Source of the DNA: Acidimicrobiia bacterium
GTDB lineage: Bacteria; Actinomycetota; Acidimicrobiia; IMCC26256; PALSA-555
Length of the DNA stretch: 64,000 bases
NCBI GenBank assembly: GCA_035948415.1
Contig: DASZJD010000054.1
Span: 55,600-119,599, forward strand
Direction of reading: 5' to 3'
Shown here: one piece after another, positions 13,838 to 22,880 of the stretch
How positions within the stretch are numbered: position 1 is the stretch's first letter
Layout of the letters: each line of letters opens with the position of its first letter
Program-made: the position numbers and the translations under genes
Notes under the pieces: generated by a model
Databases searched by the model: none
What the model saw: the letters and a program-made list of their open reading frames with translations, nothing else
What the model was told of the DNA's origin: nothing

Positions 13838-16681
13838 ATGCGGGTCCCGACCACGGAGCGGCGCTCGTTCCGCCTGCGCGCATGGATCATCGCCCTGGTC
13901 GTGATCCTGGTCATCCTGCTGTTCAGCCTGCGCGGGCTGGCCGGCTTCTACACCGACTACCTGTGGTTCCACTCGGTCGGCCAGGGCGGGACCTGGGGCC
14001 GGCTCCTCGCCGCCAAGGTCGTTCCCGCCGTGGTGTTCACGGCCATCTTCTTCGTGATCATGCTGGCCAGCCTGCTGATCGCGGACCGGCTGGCCCCGAA
14101 GGTCCGGGCGATGGGGCCGGCCAGCCCCGAGGACGAGCTCGTCAACCGGTACCAGCAGGTCACGGCCCGGTACCAGGGCCGGATCCGGGTCGGCGTGGCG
14201 GCGTTCTTCGCCCTCATCGCCGGGATCGGCGTGTCGTCGCAGTGGCGGAACTGGATCCTCTTCACCCACCGCGTCGACTTCGGGGTCCGGGACCCCCAGT
14301 TCCACCGCGACGTCGGCTTCTACGTGTTCCAGCTGCCGTTCATCCACTTCATCCTCGACTGGCTGTTCGCGGGTCTCGTCATCGTCCTGCTCGTGACCGC
14401 GGTCGCCCACTACCTGAACGGCGGTATCCGGTTCCAGAGCCCGCTGCAGCGCGTGACGCCCCAGGTGAAGGTGCACCTCTCGGTGATCCTCGCCGTTATG
14501 GCGCTCGTGAAGACGGGCCAGTACTACTTCTCGCGCTTCGGGCTCACGCTCTCGTCCCGCGGCGTCGTGGACGGCGCCGGCTACACCGACGTGAAGGCGC
14601 AGCTCCCGGCCTACAACCTCCTGATCTTCATCTCGATCGTCGCCGCCGGCCTCTTCCTCTGGAACATCTTTCGGCGGGGCTGGGTGCTCCCCGTGATCGC
14701 GGTCGGGCTCTGGGGGTTCGTCTCGATCGTGGTCGGCACGATCTACCCGGCGGCCATCCAGAACTTCAAGGTCAAGCCGAACGAGCTGGCCCAGGAGCGT
14801 CCGTACATCGGGCGCAACATCGGCGCCACCCGAGCCGCCTTCAACCTGCAGGACGTCGGCGTGCAGAGCTTCAGCTACACGCCGAACCTGGATCCCACCG
14901 TCGTTGACACCAACCGCCCCACGATCGACAACGCGCGCCTCTGGGACCCGGCGGTCATCCGCTCGACCTACCAGACCCTCCAGGGCCTGCAGCCCTACTA
15001 CACCATCAACAACGTCAACATCGACCGGTACAACATCAACGGGCAGGAGACCCAGGTCCTGATCGGGGCCCGGGACCTGAACAGCAGCAGCCTGCCGAGC
15101 CAGTCCTGGGTGAACGAGCACCTCGTGTACACGCATGGCTACGCCGCGATCGTGTCGCCGACCAACCAGGCCGCGCAGAGCGGGGACCCGGTGTTCCTCC
15201 TCCGCGACATCCCACCGAACTCGCAGGGGATCCCGCTCACGGACCACGGCGCGCAGGTGTACTTCGGGCAGAACCTCAGCGGCTACACGATCGTCGACGC
15301 CAAGCAGGACGAGTTCAACTACGCCCGGGCCAACAACACGAACGCCATGACGCGTTACTCCGGGAAGGACGGCATCCGCCTCTCGAACATCTTCAAGCGG
15401 GCCGCCTTCGCGCTGCGCTTCGGGGACCTGAACCCCCTGATCTCGGGGCAGGTGACCGGCGGCTCGAAGCTGCTCATGATCCGCGACATCACGAGCCGGG
15501 TCCAGAAGCTGGCCCCGTTCCTCCACTTCGACTCGGACCCGTACCCCGTCGTCCTGAACGGCCACATCACCTGGGTCATCGACACCTACACGACGACCGA
15601 CCAGTACCCGTACGCGCAGGTCTCCAACGGCGAGGGCGGGCTCTCGGGGAGCACGAACTACGTCCGCAACTCCGTGAAGACGACCGTCGACGCCTACGAC
15701 GGGACGGTGCACTTCTACGTGGTCGACAACAAGGACCCCGTCGTCAGGGCCTACCGGCAGGCGTTCCCGGGGCTGTTCACCGACGGCTCGAAGATGTCGT
15801 CGACCCTCCGGGACCACCTCCGGTACCCGGAGAACCTGTTCCAGCTCCAGTCCAGCGTGTACTCGAAGTACCACGTGACGAACACGAGCTCCTTCTACGC
15901 CGGCACCGAGCGGTGGCTGCTGTCCCCCGACCCGAACGCCGTGCTCGGCTCGACCGTGACCGCGACGACGGCCCGCGGGACCCAGCGGGCGCCGGAGATC
16001 ACGGCGACGACGCCGCGGCAGGAGCCCTACTACCTCTATATCCGGTTGCCGGGGGACACCCGCGAGAACTTCCTGATCCTGCAGCCCTTCGTGCCGGTCT
16101 CGCAGAACAACCAGCAGACCCGGCTGGTCTCGTTCATGACCGCCAAGTCAGACCCCGGGAGCTACGGGAAGCTGCAGGCGTTCGTGATGCCGCAGGGCGC
16201 CAACGTCTTCGGGCCGGTGCAGGTGGCGAACAACATCCAGAGCGACACCAACCTCTCGCGCGAGTTCACGCTCCTCAGCCAGGGCGGCTCGGCGATCGTC
16301 AAGGGCAACATCCAGATCATCCCGGTCGGCAACTCGCTCGTCTACGTCCAGCCGGTCTTCGTGCAGCAGTCGGGGCAGGGGTACCCGCAGTTCCGGTTCG
16401 TGGTCGTCTTCACCCAGGGCAAGAACCCGGTCTTCGAGAGCACGGTCAACGCCGCGCTCAACGACCTCTTCAACGGGATCACGCCCACGTCCCCGGCCAC
16501 GCCCTCGACCCCGACCACGCCGACGCCGAACGCCACCGTGCAGCAGCTGCTGAACGCCGCCGCCCAGGAGTTCGCCAGCGCCGACGCCGCGCTGAAGAGC
16601 GGCGACCTGGCCGGCTACCAGAGCCACATCGCCACGGCCCAGCGGGACGTCGCCCAGGCCAACCAGGCCCTCTCGCGCTGA
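13838..16681 (+). CDS. UPF0182 family large membrane protein
   Basis: The 947-residue protein has about seven membrane helices in the first 320 residues (for example around 14-34, 56-80 and 110-130) and then a large, probably extracellular domain. Segments such as FYTDYLWFHSVG and PNELAQERPYIGRNI are typical of UPF0182. The C-terminus is Thr/Pro-rich, then a short helical tail. The family is nearly universal in actinobacteria next to the PDZ/S16 protease gene and its role is unknown; a protease-substrate or envelope-complex link is suggested by position only. The ATG at 13838 is 8 nt downstream of a TAGGCT box. GC-rich hairpins follow the stop. Confidence 0.95.
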   Translation: MRVPTTERRSFRLRAWIIALVVILVILLFSLRGLAGFYTDYLWFHSVGQGGTWGRLLAAKVVPAVVFTAIFFVIMLASLLIADRLAPKVRAMGPASPEDELVNRYQQVTARYQGRIRVGVAAFFALIAGIGVSSQWRNWILFTHRVDFGVRDPQFHRDVGFYVFQLPFIHFILDWLFAGLVIVLLVTAVAHYLNGGIRFQSPLQRVTPQVKVHLSVILAVMALVKTGQYYFSRFGLTLSSRGVVDGAGYTDVKAQLPAYNLLIFISIVAAGLFLWNIFRRGWVLPVIAVGLWGFVSIVVGTIYPAAIQNFKVKPNELAQERPYIGRNIGATRAAFNLQDVGVQSFSYTPNLDPTVVDTNRPTIDNARLWDPAVIRSTYQTLQGLQPYYTINNVNIDRYNINGQETQVLIGARDLNSSSLPSQSWVNEHLVYTHGYAAIVSPTNQAAQSGDPVFLLRDIPPNSQGIPLTDHGAQVYFGQNLSGYTIVDAKQDEFNYARANNTNAMTRYSGKDGIRLSNIFKRAAFALRFGDLNPLISGQVTGGSKLLMIRDITSRVQKLAPFLHFDSDPYPVVLNGHITWVIDTYTTTDQYPYAQVSNGEGGLSGSTNYVRNSVKTTVDAYDGTVHFYVVDNKDPVVRAYRQAFPGLFTDGSKMSSTLRDHLRYPENLFQLQSSVYSKYHVTNTSSFYAGTERWLLSPDPNAVLGSTVTATTARGTQRAPEITATTPRQEPYYLYIRLPGDTRENFLILQPFVPVSQNNQQTRLVSFMTAKSDPGSYGKLQAFVMPQGANVFGPVQVANNIQSDTNLSREFTLLSQGGSAIVKGNIQIIPVGNSLVYVQPVFVQQSGQGYPQFRFVVVFTQGKNPVFESTVNAALNDLFNGITPTSPATPSTPTTPTPNATVQQLLNAAAQEFASADAALKSGDLAGYQSHIATAQRDVAQANQALSR

Positions 16682-16697
16682 CCCGGGCCCGGGGCCC

Positions 16698-16713
16698 GGC
16701 CCCCCTTGGGGCC
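16698..16713 (+). terminator. GC-rich hairpin after UPF0182 gene
   Basis: GGCCCC-CCTT-GGGGCC forms a 6-bp stem with a 4-nt loop, directly after another self-complementary GGGCCC-rich run. There is no U tract. The place, between the UPF0182 stop and the SUF promoter, fits a terminator of the kind common in high-GC actinobacteria. Confidence 0.4.
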
Positions 16714-16760
16714 GAGAGCTGCGGGATTCCGGGGCCGAGGGAAGGGCAAAGGGCCCAGGA

Positions 16761-16800
16761 TTGTTTGGGGCCGGGGGGATTGTTACTATCGGCGTAGTGG
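16761..16800 (+). promoter_or_regulatory. SUF operon promoter with overlapping inverted-repeat operator
   Basis: TTGTTT (16761-16766) and TACTAT (16784-16789) are separated by 17 bp, a good -35/-10 pair. The -10 box overlaps an inverted repeat, ACTA-TCGGCG-TAGT (16785-16798). A nearly identical element, with longer arms, sits before the second SUF cluster at 28141-28158. The position over the -10 box and start site is that of a repressor operator. The cognate regulator (SufR- or Rrf2-like) is not in the window, so its identity is inference. Confidence 0.6.
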
Positions 16801-16858
16801 AAATTCGGCGCCGGCGCCTCACCGGCGCTGAACGCCCCCAACGATGGGAGCCCGTCGG

Positions 16859-18262
16859 ATGGCCGTACGCGGCATCGATCTCGGGAAGTACCAGCTCGGC
16901 TGGGCCGACAGCACGGACGGCTACGTCTTCACGCCGAAGAAGGGCCTGAACGAGGACATCGTCCGGGAGATCTCGTTCCAGAAGTCGGAGCCGGAGTGGA
17001 TGACGAAGTTCCGGCTCAACGCGCTGAAGCGCTTCGAGCGCAAGCCGATGCTGGCCTGGTTCGCCCAGAACATGCCGAGCATGGACTTCGACGACATCTA
17101 CTACTACCTGAAGCCCACCGAGGGGCAGGTGTCCGAGTGGGACATGCTCCCGGAGGAGATGAAGGCGACGTACGAGAAGCTGGGGATCCCCGAGGCGGAG
17201 CGGAAGTTCCTCGCCGGGGTCACGGCGCAGTACGACAGCGAGGCGGTGTACCACCGCAACCGCGAGGAGCTGGCGCGCATCGGGGTCCTGTTCACCGACA
17301 TGGACACCGCCGTGCGCGAGTACCCCGAGATCGTGCAGCGCTACCTCGGGACCGTCATCCCCCCGGGCGACAACAAGTTCGCGGCCCTCAACTCCTCGGT
17401 GTGGAGCGGCGGCAGCTTCGTGTACGTCCCCGCCGGCGTGCACGTCGAGATGCCGCTCCAGGCGTACTTCCGGATCAACGCTGAGAACGCGGGGCAGTTC
17501 GAGCGGACGATGATCATCGCCGAGGAAGGCGCGTCGGTTCACTACGTCGAGGGGTGCTCGGCGCCGATCTACACGAGCGACTCGCTGCACTCCGCGGTCG
17601 TCGAGCTGATCGCCAAGCCCGGCGCGCGCATCCGCTATACGACGATCCAGAACTGGTCGCCGAACGTCTACAACCTCGTCACGAAGCGGGCTCGGGCCGA
17701 GGCCGAATCCACGGTCGAGTGGATCGACGGCAACCTGGGCTCGAAGCTCACGATGAAGTACCCCGCCGTCGTCATGGTGGGGCCGAAGGCGCACGGCGAG
17801 GTGCTCTCGGTCGCCTACGCGGGTCCGGGCCAGCACCAGGACGCGGGGGCCAAGATGACCCACGCGGCGCCGGAGACGACGTCGATCATCGAGTCGAAGT
17901 CCATCTCGAAGGACGGTGGTCGCACGACCTACCGCGGCCTCGTGAAGGTCGACGAGGGTGCGCACCACGTGAAGAGCCACGTCCGGTGCGACGCCCTGAT
18001 CCTCGACGAGAACAGCCGGTCGGACACCTACCCGACGATGGAGATCGGGGAGAAGGACGCCCGCATCGGCCACGAGGCGACCGTGTCGAAGGTCGGCGAC
18101 GACCAGCTCTTCTACCTGATGAGCCGAGGGCTGACCGAGCAGCAGGCGACCGCGATGGTGGTGAACGGCTTCATCGAGCCGGTGACGAAGACGCTGCCGA
18201 TGGAGTACGCGGTCGAGCTGACCCGGCTGATCGAGCTCAACATGGAAGGCGCCGTCGGGTAG
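16859..18262 (+). CDS. sufB: Fe-S cluster assembly scaffold protein SufB
   Basis: SufB (467 residues) is the scaffold of the SufBCD complex on which Fe-S clusters form. The beta-helix core is clear, and the C-terminal part has GASVHYVEGCSAP (about 222-234) and the conserved KSHVRCDALILDENSRSDT stretch. The start is set at the ATG at 16859 because GGGAG lies 8 nt upstream; an in-frame ATG at 16844 has no SD. It is the first gene of sufB-sufD-Rieske-sufC, and all junctions overlap by 1-8 nt. The transcript leader from the predicted start site is about 60 nt. No SufR gene precedes it, unlike in many actinobacteria. Confidence 0.97.
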   Translation: MAVRGIDLGKYQLGWADSTDGYVFTPKKGLNEDIVREISFQKSEPEWMTKFRLNALKRFERKPMLAWFAQNMPSMDFDDIYYYLKPTEGQVSEWDMLPEEMKATYEKLGIPEAERKFLAGVTAQYDSEAVYHRNREELARIGVLFTDMDTAVREYPEIVQRYLGTVIPPGDNKFAALNSSVWSGGSFVYVPAGVHVEMPLQAYFRINAENAGQFERTMIIAEEGASVHYVEGCSAPIYTSDSLHSAVVELIAKPGARIRYTTIQNWSPNVYNLVTKRARAEAESTVEWIDGNLGSKLTMKYPAVVMVGPKAHGEVLSVAYAGPGQHQDAGAKMTHAAPETTSIIESKSISKDGGRTTYRGLVKVDEGAHHVKSHVRCDALILDENSRSDTYPTMEIGEKDARIGHEATVSKVGDDQLFYLMSRGLTEQQATAMVVNGFIEPVTKTLPMEYAVELTRLIELNMEGAVG

Positions 18263-19461
18263 TGCCCGGGTTCACGCCCGACACGGCCCGGGCGCTTGAA
18301 GGTCACGACTGGTTGGTGAGCCGGCGGGTCGCGGCGGCCGAGCGCCTGGCCGACGTGGCGTGGCCGTCGGCAGCGGACGAGATCTGGCGCTACTCGCGGA
18401 TCGACGAGTTCGACCTCGACCGGTTCCAGCCCCGCGGCGTCGCGGCGCGGTCGCTCGACGTCCCGCTGCTCGACGCCGGGCTGGCGAGCAAGGGCGTCGT
18501 GGTCGGCGACCTGCGCGACGTCGACGACGCCGAGGCTGCGGACTGGTTCGGGACCTGCTCCGACGCCTCGCCCGACGCGTTCACGACCCTGCACGACGCC
18601 TTCGTGGTCGGCGGGGCCTACGCGCGGATCCCGGCCGGTGTCGTCGTCGACGAGCCCCTCTTCTTCGAGCACCGGTCCGGCGGCGACGGGCTCGCGAGCT
18701 TCCCGCATACGCTCGTCATCGTCGGCGAGGGCGCGGAGGTGACGGTCGTGGACCGGTTCGCGGCCCACGGCGAGCCGCACCTCTGCGACATGGTCATCGA
18801 GCTCATCGTCGGCGACGGGGCCCGGGTGCGCTACGTGTCGGTCCAGGAGCACGGCCCCGCCACGTGGCAGGTCGGCCTCCAGCGGGCCCACGTCAGCCGG
18901 GACGCCTCGCTGCGATCGTCGGCGGTGGCGCTCGGCGGGGACTACGCCCGGATGCGGACCGAGTCGCTGATCACCGGTCAGGGCGGCGAGAGCGACCTCG
19001 TCGCGGTGTACTTCGGTGACGGCGGCCAGGTCCTCGACTTCCGGACCCTGCAGGACCACGCCGCCCCCCACAGCCGCAGCGACCTGCTCTTCAAGGGCGC
19101 GGTGGAGGACCAGGCCCGGTCCGTCTACTCGGGGCTGGTGCGGCTGCGGGCCGAGGCCCAGCACTCGAGCGCGTACCAGACCAACCGGAACCTCGTGCTC
19201 ACCGAGGGCGCCAGCGCCGAGTCGATCCCCAACCTCGAGATCGAGGCCAACGACGTGCGGTGCTCGCACGCCAGCGCGGTCGGGCCCATCGACGACGACC
19301 AGCGCTACTACCTCGAGACGCGCGGCATCCCGCCCGAGGACGCCGAGCAGCTCATCGTCCTCGGGTTCTTCGACGACGTCCTCGCCCGGCTGCCGGTCCC
19401 GACGCTGGCGAAGGCGCTGCGGCGCACCGTCGAGCGCAAGGTCGGGAAGCTCCGTGGCTGA
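18262..19461 (+). CDS. sufD: Fe-S cluster assembly protein SufD
   Basis: SufD (399 residues) pairs with SufB and SufC and is needed for iron entry and complex stability. It shares the beta-helix fold with SufB; visible segments are GRL-poor but typical, e.g. HSRSDLLFKGAVEDQ, QTNRNLVLTEGA and PNLEIEANDVRCSHASAVG near residues 270-340, which include the conserved C-x-H of SufD. The GTG start at 18262 shares one base with the sufB stop (TAGTG), so translation is coupled. The next gene starts inside its last codons (8-nt overlap). Confidence 0.95.
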   Translation: MPGFTPDTARALEGHDWLVSRRVAAAERLADVAWPSAADEIWRYSRIDEFDLDRFQPRGVAARSLDVPLLDAGLASKGVVVGDLRDVDDAEAADWFGTCSDASPDAFTTLHDAFVVGGAYARIPAGVVVDEPLFFEHRSGGDGLASFPHTLVIVGEGAEVTVVDRFAAHGEPHLCDMVIELIVGDGARVRYVSVQEHGPATWQVGLQRAHVSRDASLRSSAVALGGDYARMRTESLITGQGGESDLVAVYFGDGGQVLDFRTLQDHAAPHSRSDLLFKGAVEDQARSVYSGLVRLRAEAQHSSAYQTNRNLVLTEGASAESIPNLEIEANDVRCSHASAVGPIDDDQRYYLETRGIPPEDAEQLIVLGFFDDVLARLPVPTLAKALRRTVERKVGKLRG

Positions 19462-19789
19462 GGTGCGGGCGTGCGCCGTCACCGACGTCAAGCCGGGCAC
19501 CGCCCACCGCGTCGACGTCGACGGCCACTGCGTCGCCGTCGTGCGCCTCCCCGCCCTGACGCCGGGCGCGCCCGACGACTGGTACGCGATCGACGACACC
19601 TGCTCCCACGCCGACTACTCGCTCAGCGAGGGGGACGTGTGGGAGGAGGAGCGGGAGATCGAGTGCCCGAAGCACGGCTCGACCTTCTCGCTCCTGACCG
19701 GCGAGCCGCAGACGCTGCCGGCGACGAAGCCGGTCCCCGTGTACGGCGTGCGCGTCGACGGGGACGACGTCTATTTGGAGCTGCCGTGA
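19454..19789 (+). CDS. Rieske-type [2Fe-2S] ferredoxin of the SUF operon
   Basis: This 111-residue protein has the Rieske ligands in C-S-H (about residues 44-46) and C-P-K-H (about 64-67), separated as in small oxygenase-type ferredoxins. The fold is complete, with YDV-like strands ending in VYGVRVDGDDVYLELP. Such a ferredoxin is commonly encoded between sufD and sufC in actinobacteria and may supply electrons or test cluster transfer in SUF assembly; that role is inference. The GTG start at 19454 overlaps the sufD end by 8 nt and its stop overlaps the sufC start (GTGA). No oxygenase gene is adjacent. Confidence 0.92.
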   Translation: MAEVRACAVTDVKPGTAHRVDVDGHCVAVVRLPALTPGAPDDWYAIDDTCSHADYSLSEGDVWEEEREIECPKHGSTFSLLTGEPQTLPATKPVPVYGVRVDGDDVYLELP

Positions 19790-20586
19790 CGAGCCGCCTC
19801 GTCGTCGCGGGGTTGCGGGCGTCGGTCGACGGCGTCGAGGTGCTCCGCGGCGTGGACCTCGAGGTCGCCGCCGGTGAGGTCCACGCGCTCATGGGCCCGA
19901 ACGGGTCGGGGAAGTCCACGCTCGCGCACGTGCTGATGGGACGACCCGACTACGAGGTCACCGCCGGGTCGGTCGCCCTCGACGGCACCGAGCTGCTGGG
20001 CCTGCCGACGTGGCGACGAGCCGAGCTCGGCCTCTTCCTCGCCATGCAGTACCCGGTGGCGGTGCCCGGCGTGCCCGTCGGCGCCCTGCTCGGCGCCGCG
20101 GTCCAAGCCCGAGGCCAAGACTCGCGGCCGGTGGAGGCGGCGGTCCGGCGGGAAGCGACCCGCCTCGCCGTGCCCGACGAGTTCCTCGAGCGCGGCGTGA
20201 ACGACGAGTTCTCGGGCGGGGAGCAGAAGCGCATGGAGACGCTGCAGCTGGCCGTGCTGCGACCGCGGATCGCGATCCTCGACGAGCTGGATTCCGGCCT
20301 CGACGTGGATGCCCTGTCCGACCTCGCCCGTCGGGTCGCCGGGCTGACGCGCGAGGCCCAGGTCGGGGTGCTGGCGATCACGCACTACGCCCGGCTGCTC
20401 CAGGTGCTGCGGCCGGACCGGGTTCACGTGCTCCTGGCCGGCCGGGTGGTGACGAGCGGCGGACCGGAGCTGGCCGACCGGCTCGAGGCGGTCGGCTACG
20501 AGGGTCTGGCCGCCGAGCTCGGCGTCGACGAGCTGGCGATCGGGGCGCCGGAGCCGGTCGACCCCTTCGCCGAGCCCGGGTTCTGA
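19786..20586 (+). CDS. sufC: SUF ATPase SufC, first and more diverged copy
   Basis: SufC (266 residues) is the ABC-type ATPase that drives the SufBD scaffold. It has Walker A GPNGSGKST (about residues 33-41), signature FSGGEQKRMETLQL, Walker B IAILDELDSGLD and switch ITHY. It differs from the usual SufC wording (FSGGE.KRNEILQM, LDETDSGLD), which the second copy at 27340 keeps. It also has a C-terminal extension ending DPFAEPGF. It is the last gene of the sufBD cluster and overlaps the Rieske gene by 4 nt. Convergent to the SMP-30 gene, 20 nt away. All ATPase motifs are intact, so it is probably functional. Confidence 0.93.
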   Translation: MTSRLVVAGLRASVDGVEVLRGVDLEVAAGEVHALMGPNGSGKSTLAHVLMGRPDYEVTAGSVALDGTELLGLPTWRRAELGLFLAMQYPVAVPGVPVGALLGAAVQARGQDSRPVEAAVRREATRLAVPDEFLERGVNDEFSGGEQKRMETLQLAVLRPRIAILDELDSGLDVDALSDLARRVAGLTREAQVGVLAITHYARLLQVLRPDRVHVLLAGRVVTSGGPELADRLEAVGYEGLAAELGVDELAIGAPEPVDPFAEPGF

Positions 20587-20606
20587 GCGCGGCGGCGCCA
20601 CGTCGC

Positions 20607-21443
20607 TCAGCGGGGGACGGAGACCGTGACGACCTCGACGCGGGCGCCGCGGGCGGCGCGCGACGGCTCGGGCTGCCCGTGGGTCGGGGCGGTGCAGCAG
20701 AACAGCGTGTGTCCGTCGTCGCCGCCGAGCGCGCACGCGATGGCGTGGCGACCGGGGACCTCGACCACGTCGGTGACCTCGCCGCCCTCGAGGACCCGCA
20801 CGAAGCGGTCGCCGACGGGGGACGCGATCCACACGCCGTCCTCGGCGTCGATGCAGATGCCGTCCGGGTAGTCGGGGAGCTCGGCCCACACCCGCGGGTT
20901 CGACAGCCCGCCGTCGGCCCCGAGGTCGAAGGCGACGAGGTCCTTGCCCGTGCTCTCGGCGACGACGAGGGTGCCGCCGTCGGCGGTGACGACCAGCCCG
21001 TTCGCCATCCGGAGCCCGCCGCTCGCCGCCGTGACCGTCCCGTCCGGGTCGACGCGCAGCAGCGGCGAGGTCCGGTAGGGCGCGCCCCCGTGGAAGTCGA
21101 AGCCGAACTGGCTGACGAAGGCGTGCCCGCGCCGGTCGACGACCAGGTCGTTGATCTCGTGCGGCGCGAGGGCGGAGCAGTCGGCCGCGGTCGCGATCGC
21201 ACCTGACGGCTGCACCGCCAGGACCTGGCGGTCACGCATCGAGACCACCAGCAGCGTGCCGTCGGGCCGCCATCCGAGCCCGGACGGGTCGCCGGGCACC
21301 CGGGCCACGACCTCGGCCGCGCCGTCGAGGGTGACGCGCAGCACCTCCTGGGCGTGCATGTCGGAGACCCAGAGGGCGCCGTCGTGCCAGCGAGGGCCCT
21401 CGAGGAACGCCCGCCCGTCGAGCAGCGTCGTCGGCTCGGTCAC
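20607..21443 (-). CDS. SMP-30/gluconolactonase/LRE family protein
   Basis: A 278-residue six-bladed beta-propeller. Metal ligands expected for the family are visible: Glu in FLEGPRWHDGALWVSD near the N-terminus, Asn in HEINDL, Asn in RMANGLVV and Asp in YPDGICID. Members hydrolyse sugar lactones or related esters with a divalent metal; the substrate here is unknown. The GTG start at 21443 overlaps, by GTGA, the stop of a small membrane-peptide gene, so the propeller may be translated together with it. Convergent with sufC. Confidence 0.83.
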   Translation of the reverse strand: MTEPTTLLDGRAFLEGPRWHDGALWVSDMHAQEVLRVTLDGAAEVVARVPGDPSGLGWRPDGTLLVVSMRDRQVLAVQPSGAIATAADCSALAPHEINDLVVDRRGHAFVSQFGFDFHGGAPYRTSPLLRVDPDGTVTAASGGLRMANGLVVTADGGTLVVAESTGKDLVAFDLGADGGLSNPRVWAELPDYPDGICIDAEDGVWIASPVGDRFVRVLEGGEVTDVVEVPGRHAIACALGGDDGHTLFCCTAPTHGQPEPSRAARGARVEVVTVSVPR

Positions 21444-21610
21444 CGACTCGACGTCCCCGAGACCGACGGCCCCGCGCTCGGCGACCGGTGAACCGGGTGG
21501 GATGCGTCGCGGTGCCGCAGCAGGGCGCCCGCGAGCACGACGCCGCCGACGAACACGCACGCCACGCCCAGGCTCACCGCCACACGACGAGGCAGGATCC
21601 GGCGCAGCAC
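21440..21610 (-). CDS. Small membrane peptide coupled to the SMP-30 gene
   Basis: The 56 codons start with GTG at 21610 and encode a basic N-terminus (LRRILPRR), a strong membrane helix (about residues 11-31, VAVSLGVACVFVGGVVLAG), then a polar tail. The TGA stop overlaps the GTG of the SMP-30 gene by 4 nt, the usual sign of coupling. It could be a separate peptide that brings the propeller to the membrane, or the remnant of an N-terminal anchor separated by a frameshift. No family is recognised, and the start is uncertain. Confidence 0.5.
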   Translation of the reverse strand: MLRRILPRRVAVSLGVACVFVGGVVLAGALLRHRDASHPVHRSPSAGPSVSGTSSR

Positions 21611-21710
21611 GGCGTCGGCATCGTACCGGCGGCGCGTCGCGCGCGCCCCGGCCGATGCCGGCCTCCGGCGCGGACATTATGGTGAGCGCACCGACAGGAA
21701 GGCGCGTCGC

Positions 21711-22880
21711 GTGCGGTTCTTCTCGTTCCACCTCATGCCGTACCAAGGTCTCGACCCCGCCTACGAGGGCCCGGCGTGGGTCACGTGCCCGAACTCCTTG
21801 TTCGACCCGGAGAACGGCGGCCGGCTGTACAACCGCTACCTCGACGAGCTCCTGTACGCCGAGGAGCTCGGCTTCGACGGCGTCTGCGTGAACGAGCACC
21901 ACCAGAACGCCTACGGCTTGATGCCGTCGCCCAACCTCATGGCCGCGATCCTGGCCCGACTCACCACGCGGATGAAGGTGGCGGTGGTCGGCAACGCCCT
22001 GCCGCTCTACGACCCGCCGACCCGCGTCGCCGAGGAGTTCGCCATGATCGACTGCATCAGCGGCGGTCGGCTCATCGCGGGCATGGTCGTCGGCGGCGGC
22101 CCCGAGTACTACTCGTTCTCGGTGAACCCGGCCTACGCCCGGGAGCGCTTCCAGGAGGCCCACGACCTGATCCTGAAGGCGTGGACGACGCCCGGCCCGT
22201 TCGAGTGGATCGGCAAGCACTTCCGGATCCGGTACGTCAACCCGTGGCCACGCCCGATCCAGCAGCCCCACCCCGAGATCTGGATCCCGGGGGCCGGGTC
22301 GGTCGAGACGATGGAGTTCGTCGCCCGTCGCCGCTACGCGTACATGGGCATCCCCTACTTCCACCTCGACGTGTTCAAGCGCACGTTCCAGATGTTCCGC
22401 GACGCCTGCGCCGCCGAGGGCTACGAGGCCGACCCGCTCCAGGCCGGCTGGCTCGTCCCCATCTACGTGGCCGAGTCCGACGCCCAGGCCCGCCGCGAGT
22501 ACGAGGAGCACCTCTGGTACTTCGTGCGGCGCCTCCTCCCGGGCATCACCATCCAGCCGCCCGGGTACACGTCGGCGCGCTCGCTCGCCAACATCTTGAA
22601 GGGCGCGGGCACGTTCATGCTGAACGTCACCGACTGGGACGAGATCGTGGAGGGCCGGTACGCGATCGTCGGGTCACCCGAGACCGTCACGGAGCAGCTC
22701 GTCGAGTCCCTGTCGGCGCTCGGGACCGGCAACCTGCTCGGCCTGTTCCAGCTCGGGAGCCTCCCCGGCGACCTGACCCGGCGGAACCTCGAGCTCTTCG
22801 CCCGCGACGTGAAGCCGGCGCTCGAGCGCGAGTTCCCGCCCGGCGCGCCGGTCTACCGACGGGCGGCGGCGGCGGCGTGA
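21711..22880 (+). CDS. LLM-class flavin-dependent monooxygenase
   Basis: This 389-residue protein is a luciferase-like TIM barrel that uses reduced FMN (or F420) and O2. Typical segments are GFDGVCVNEHHQNAYG (about residues 54-69), the nonpolar strand VAVVGNALPLYDPPTRVAEE and SGGRLIAGMVVGGGPEYY. The C-terminal region has ARSLANILK and YAIVGSPETVTEQL, as in alkanal monooxygenase relatives. GTG start at 21711 with SD AGGAAGG 8 nt upstream; TATGGT at 21678-21683 may be the -10. It overlaps the next gene, a hydrolase, by one base (TGATG), so the two form a catabolic pair. The substrate is unknown. Confidence 0.88.
   Translation: MRFFSFHLMPYQGLDPAYEGPAWVTCPNSLFDPENGGRLYNRYLDELLYAEELGFDGVCVNEHHQNAYGLMPSPNLMAAILARLTTRMKVAVVGNALPLYDPPTRVAEEFAMIDCISGGRLIAGMVVGGGPEYYSFSVNPAYARERFQEAHDLILKAWTTPGPFEWIGKHFRIRYVNPWPRPIQQPHPEIWIPGAGSVETMEFVARRRYAYMGIPYFHLDVFKRTFQMFRDACAAEGYEADPLQAGWLVPIYVAESDAQARREYEEHLWYFVRRLLPGITIQPPGYTSARSLANILKGAGTFMLNVTDWDEIVEGRYAIVGSPETVTEQLVESLSALGTGNLLGLFQLGSLPGDLTRRNLELFARDVKPALEREFPPGAPVYRRAAAAA

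Noticed and set aside
16844..16858. Upstream ATG of sufB at 16844
   Set aside because: No SD precedes it, while the ATG at 16859 has GGGAG at 8 nt and gives the expected N-terminus.
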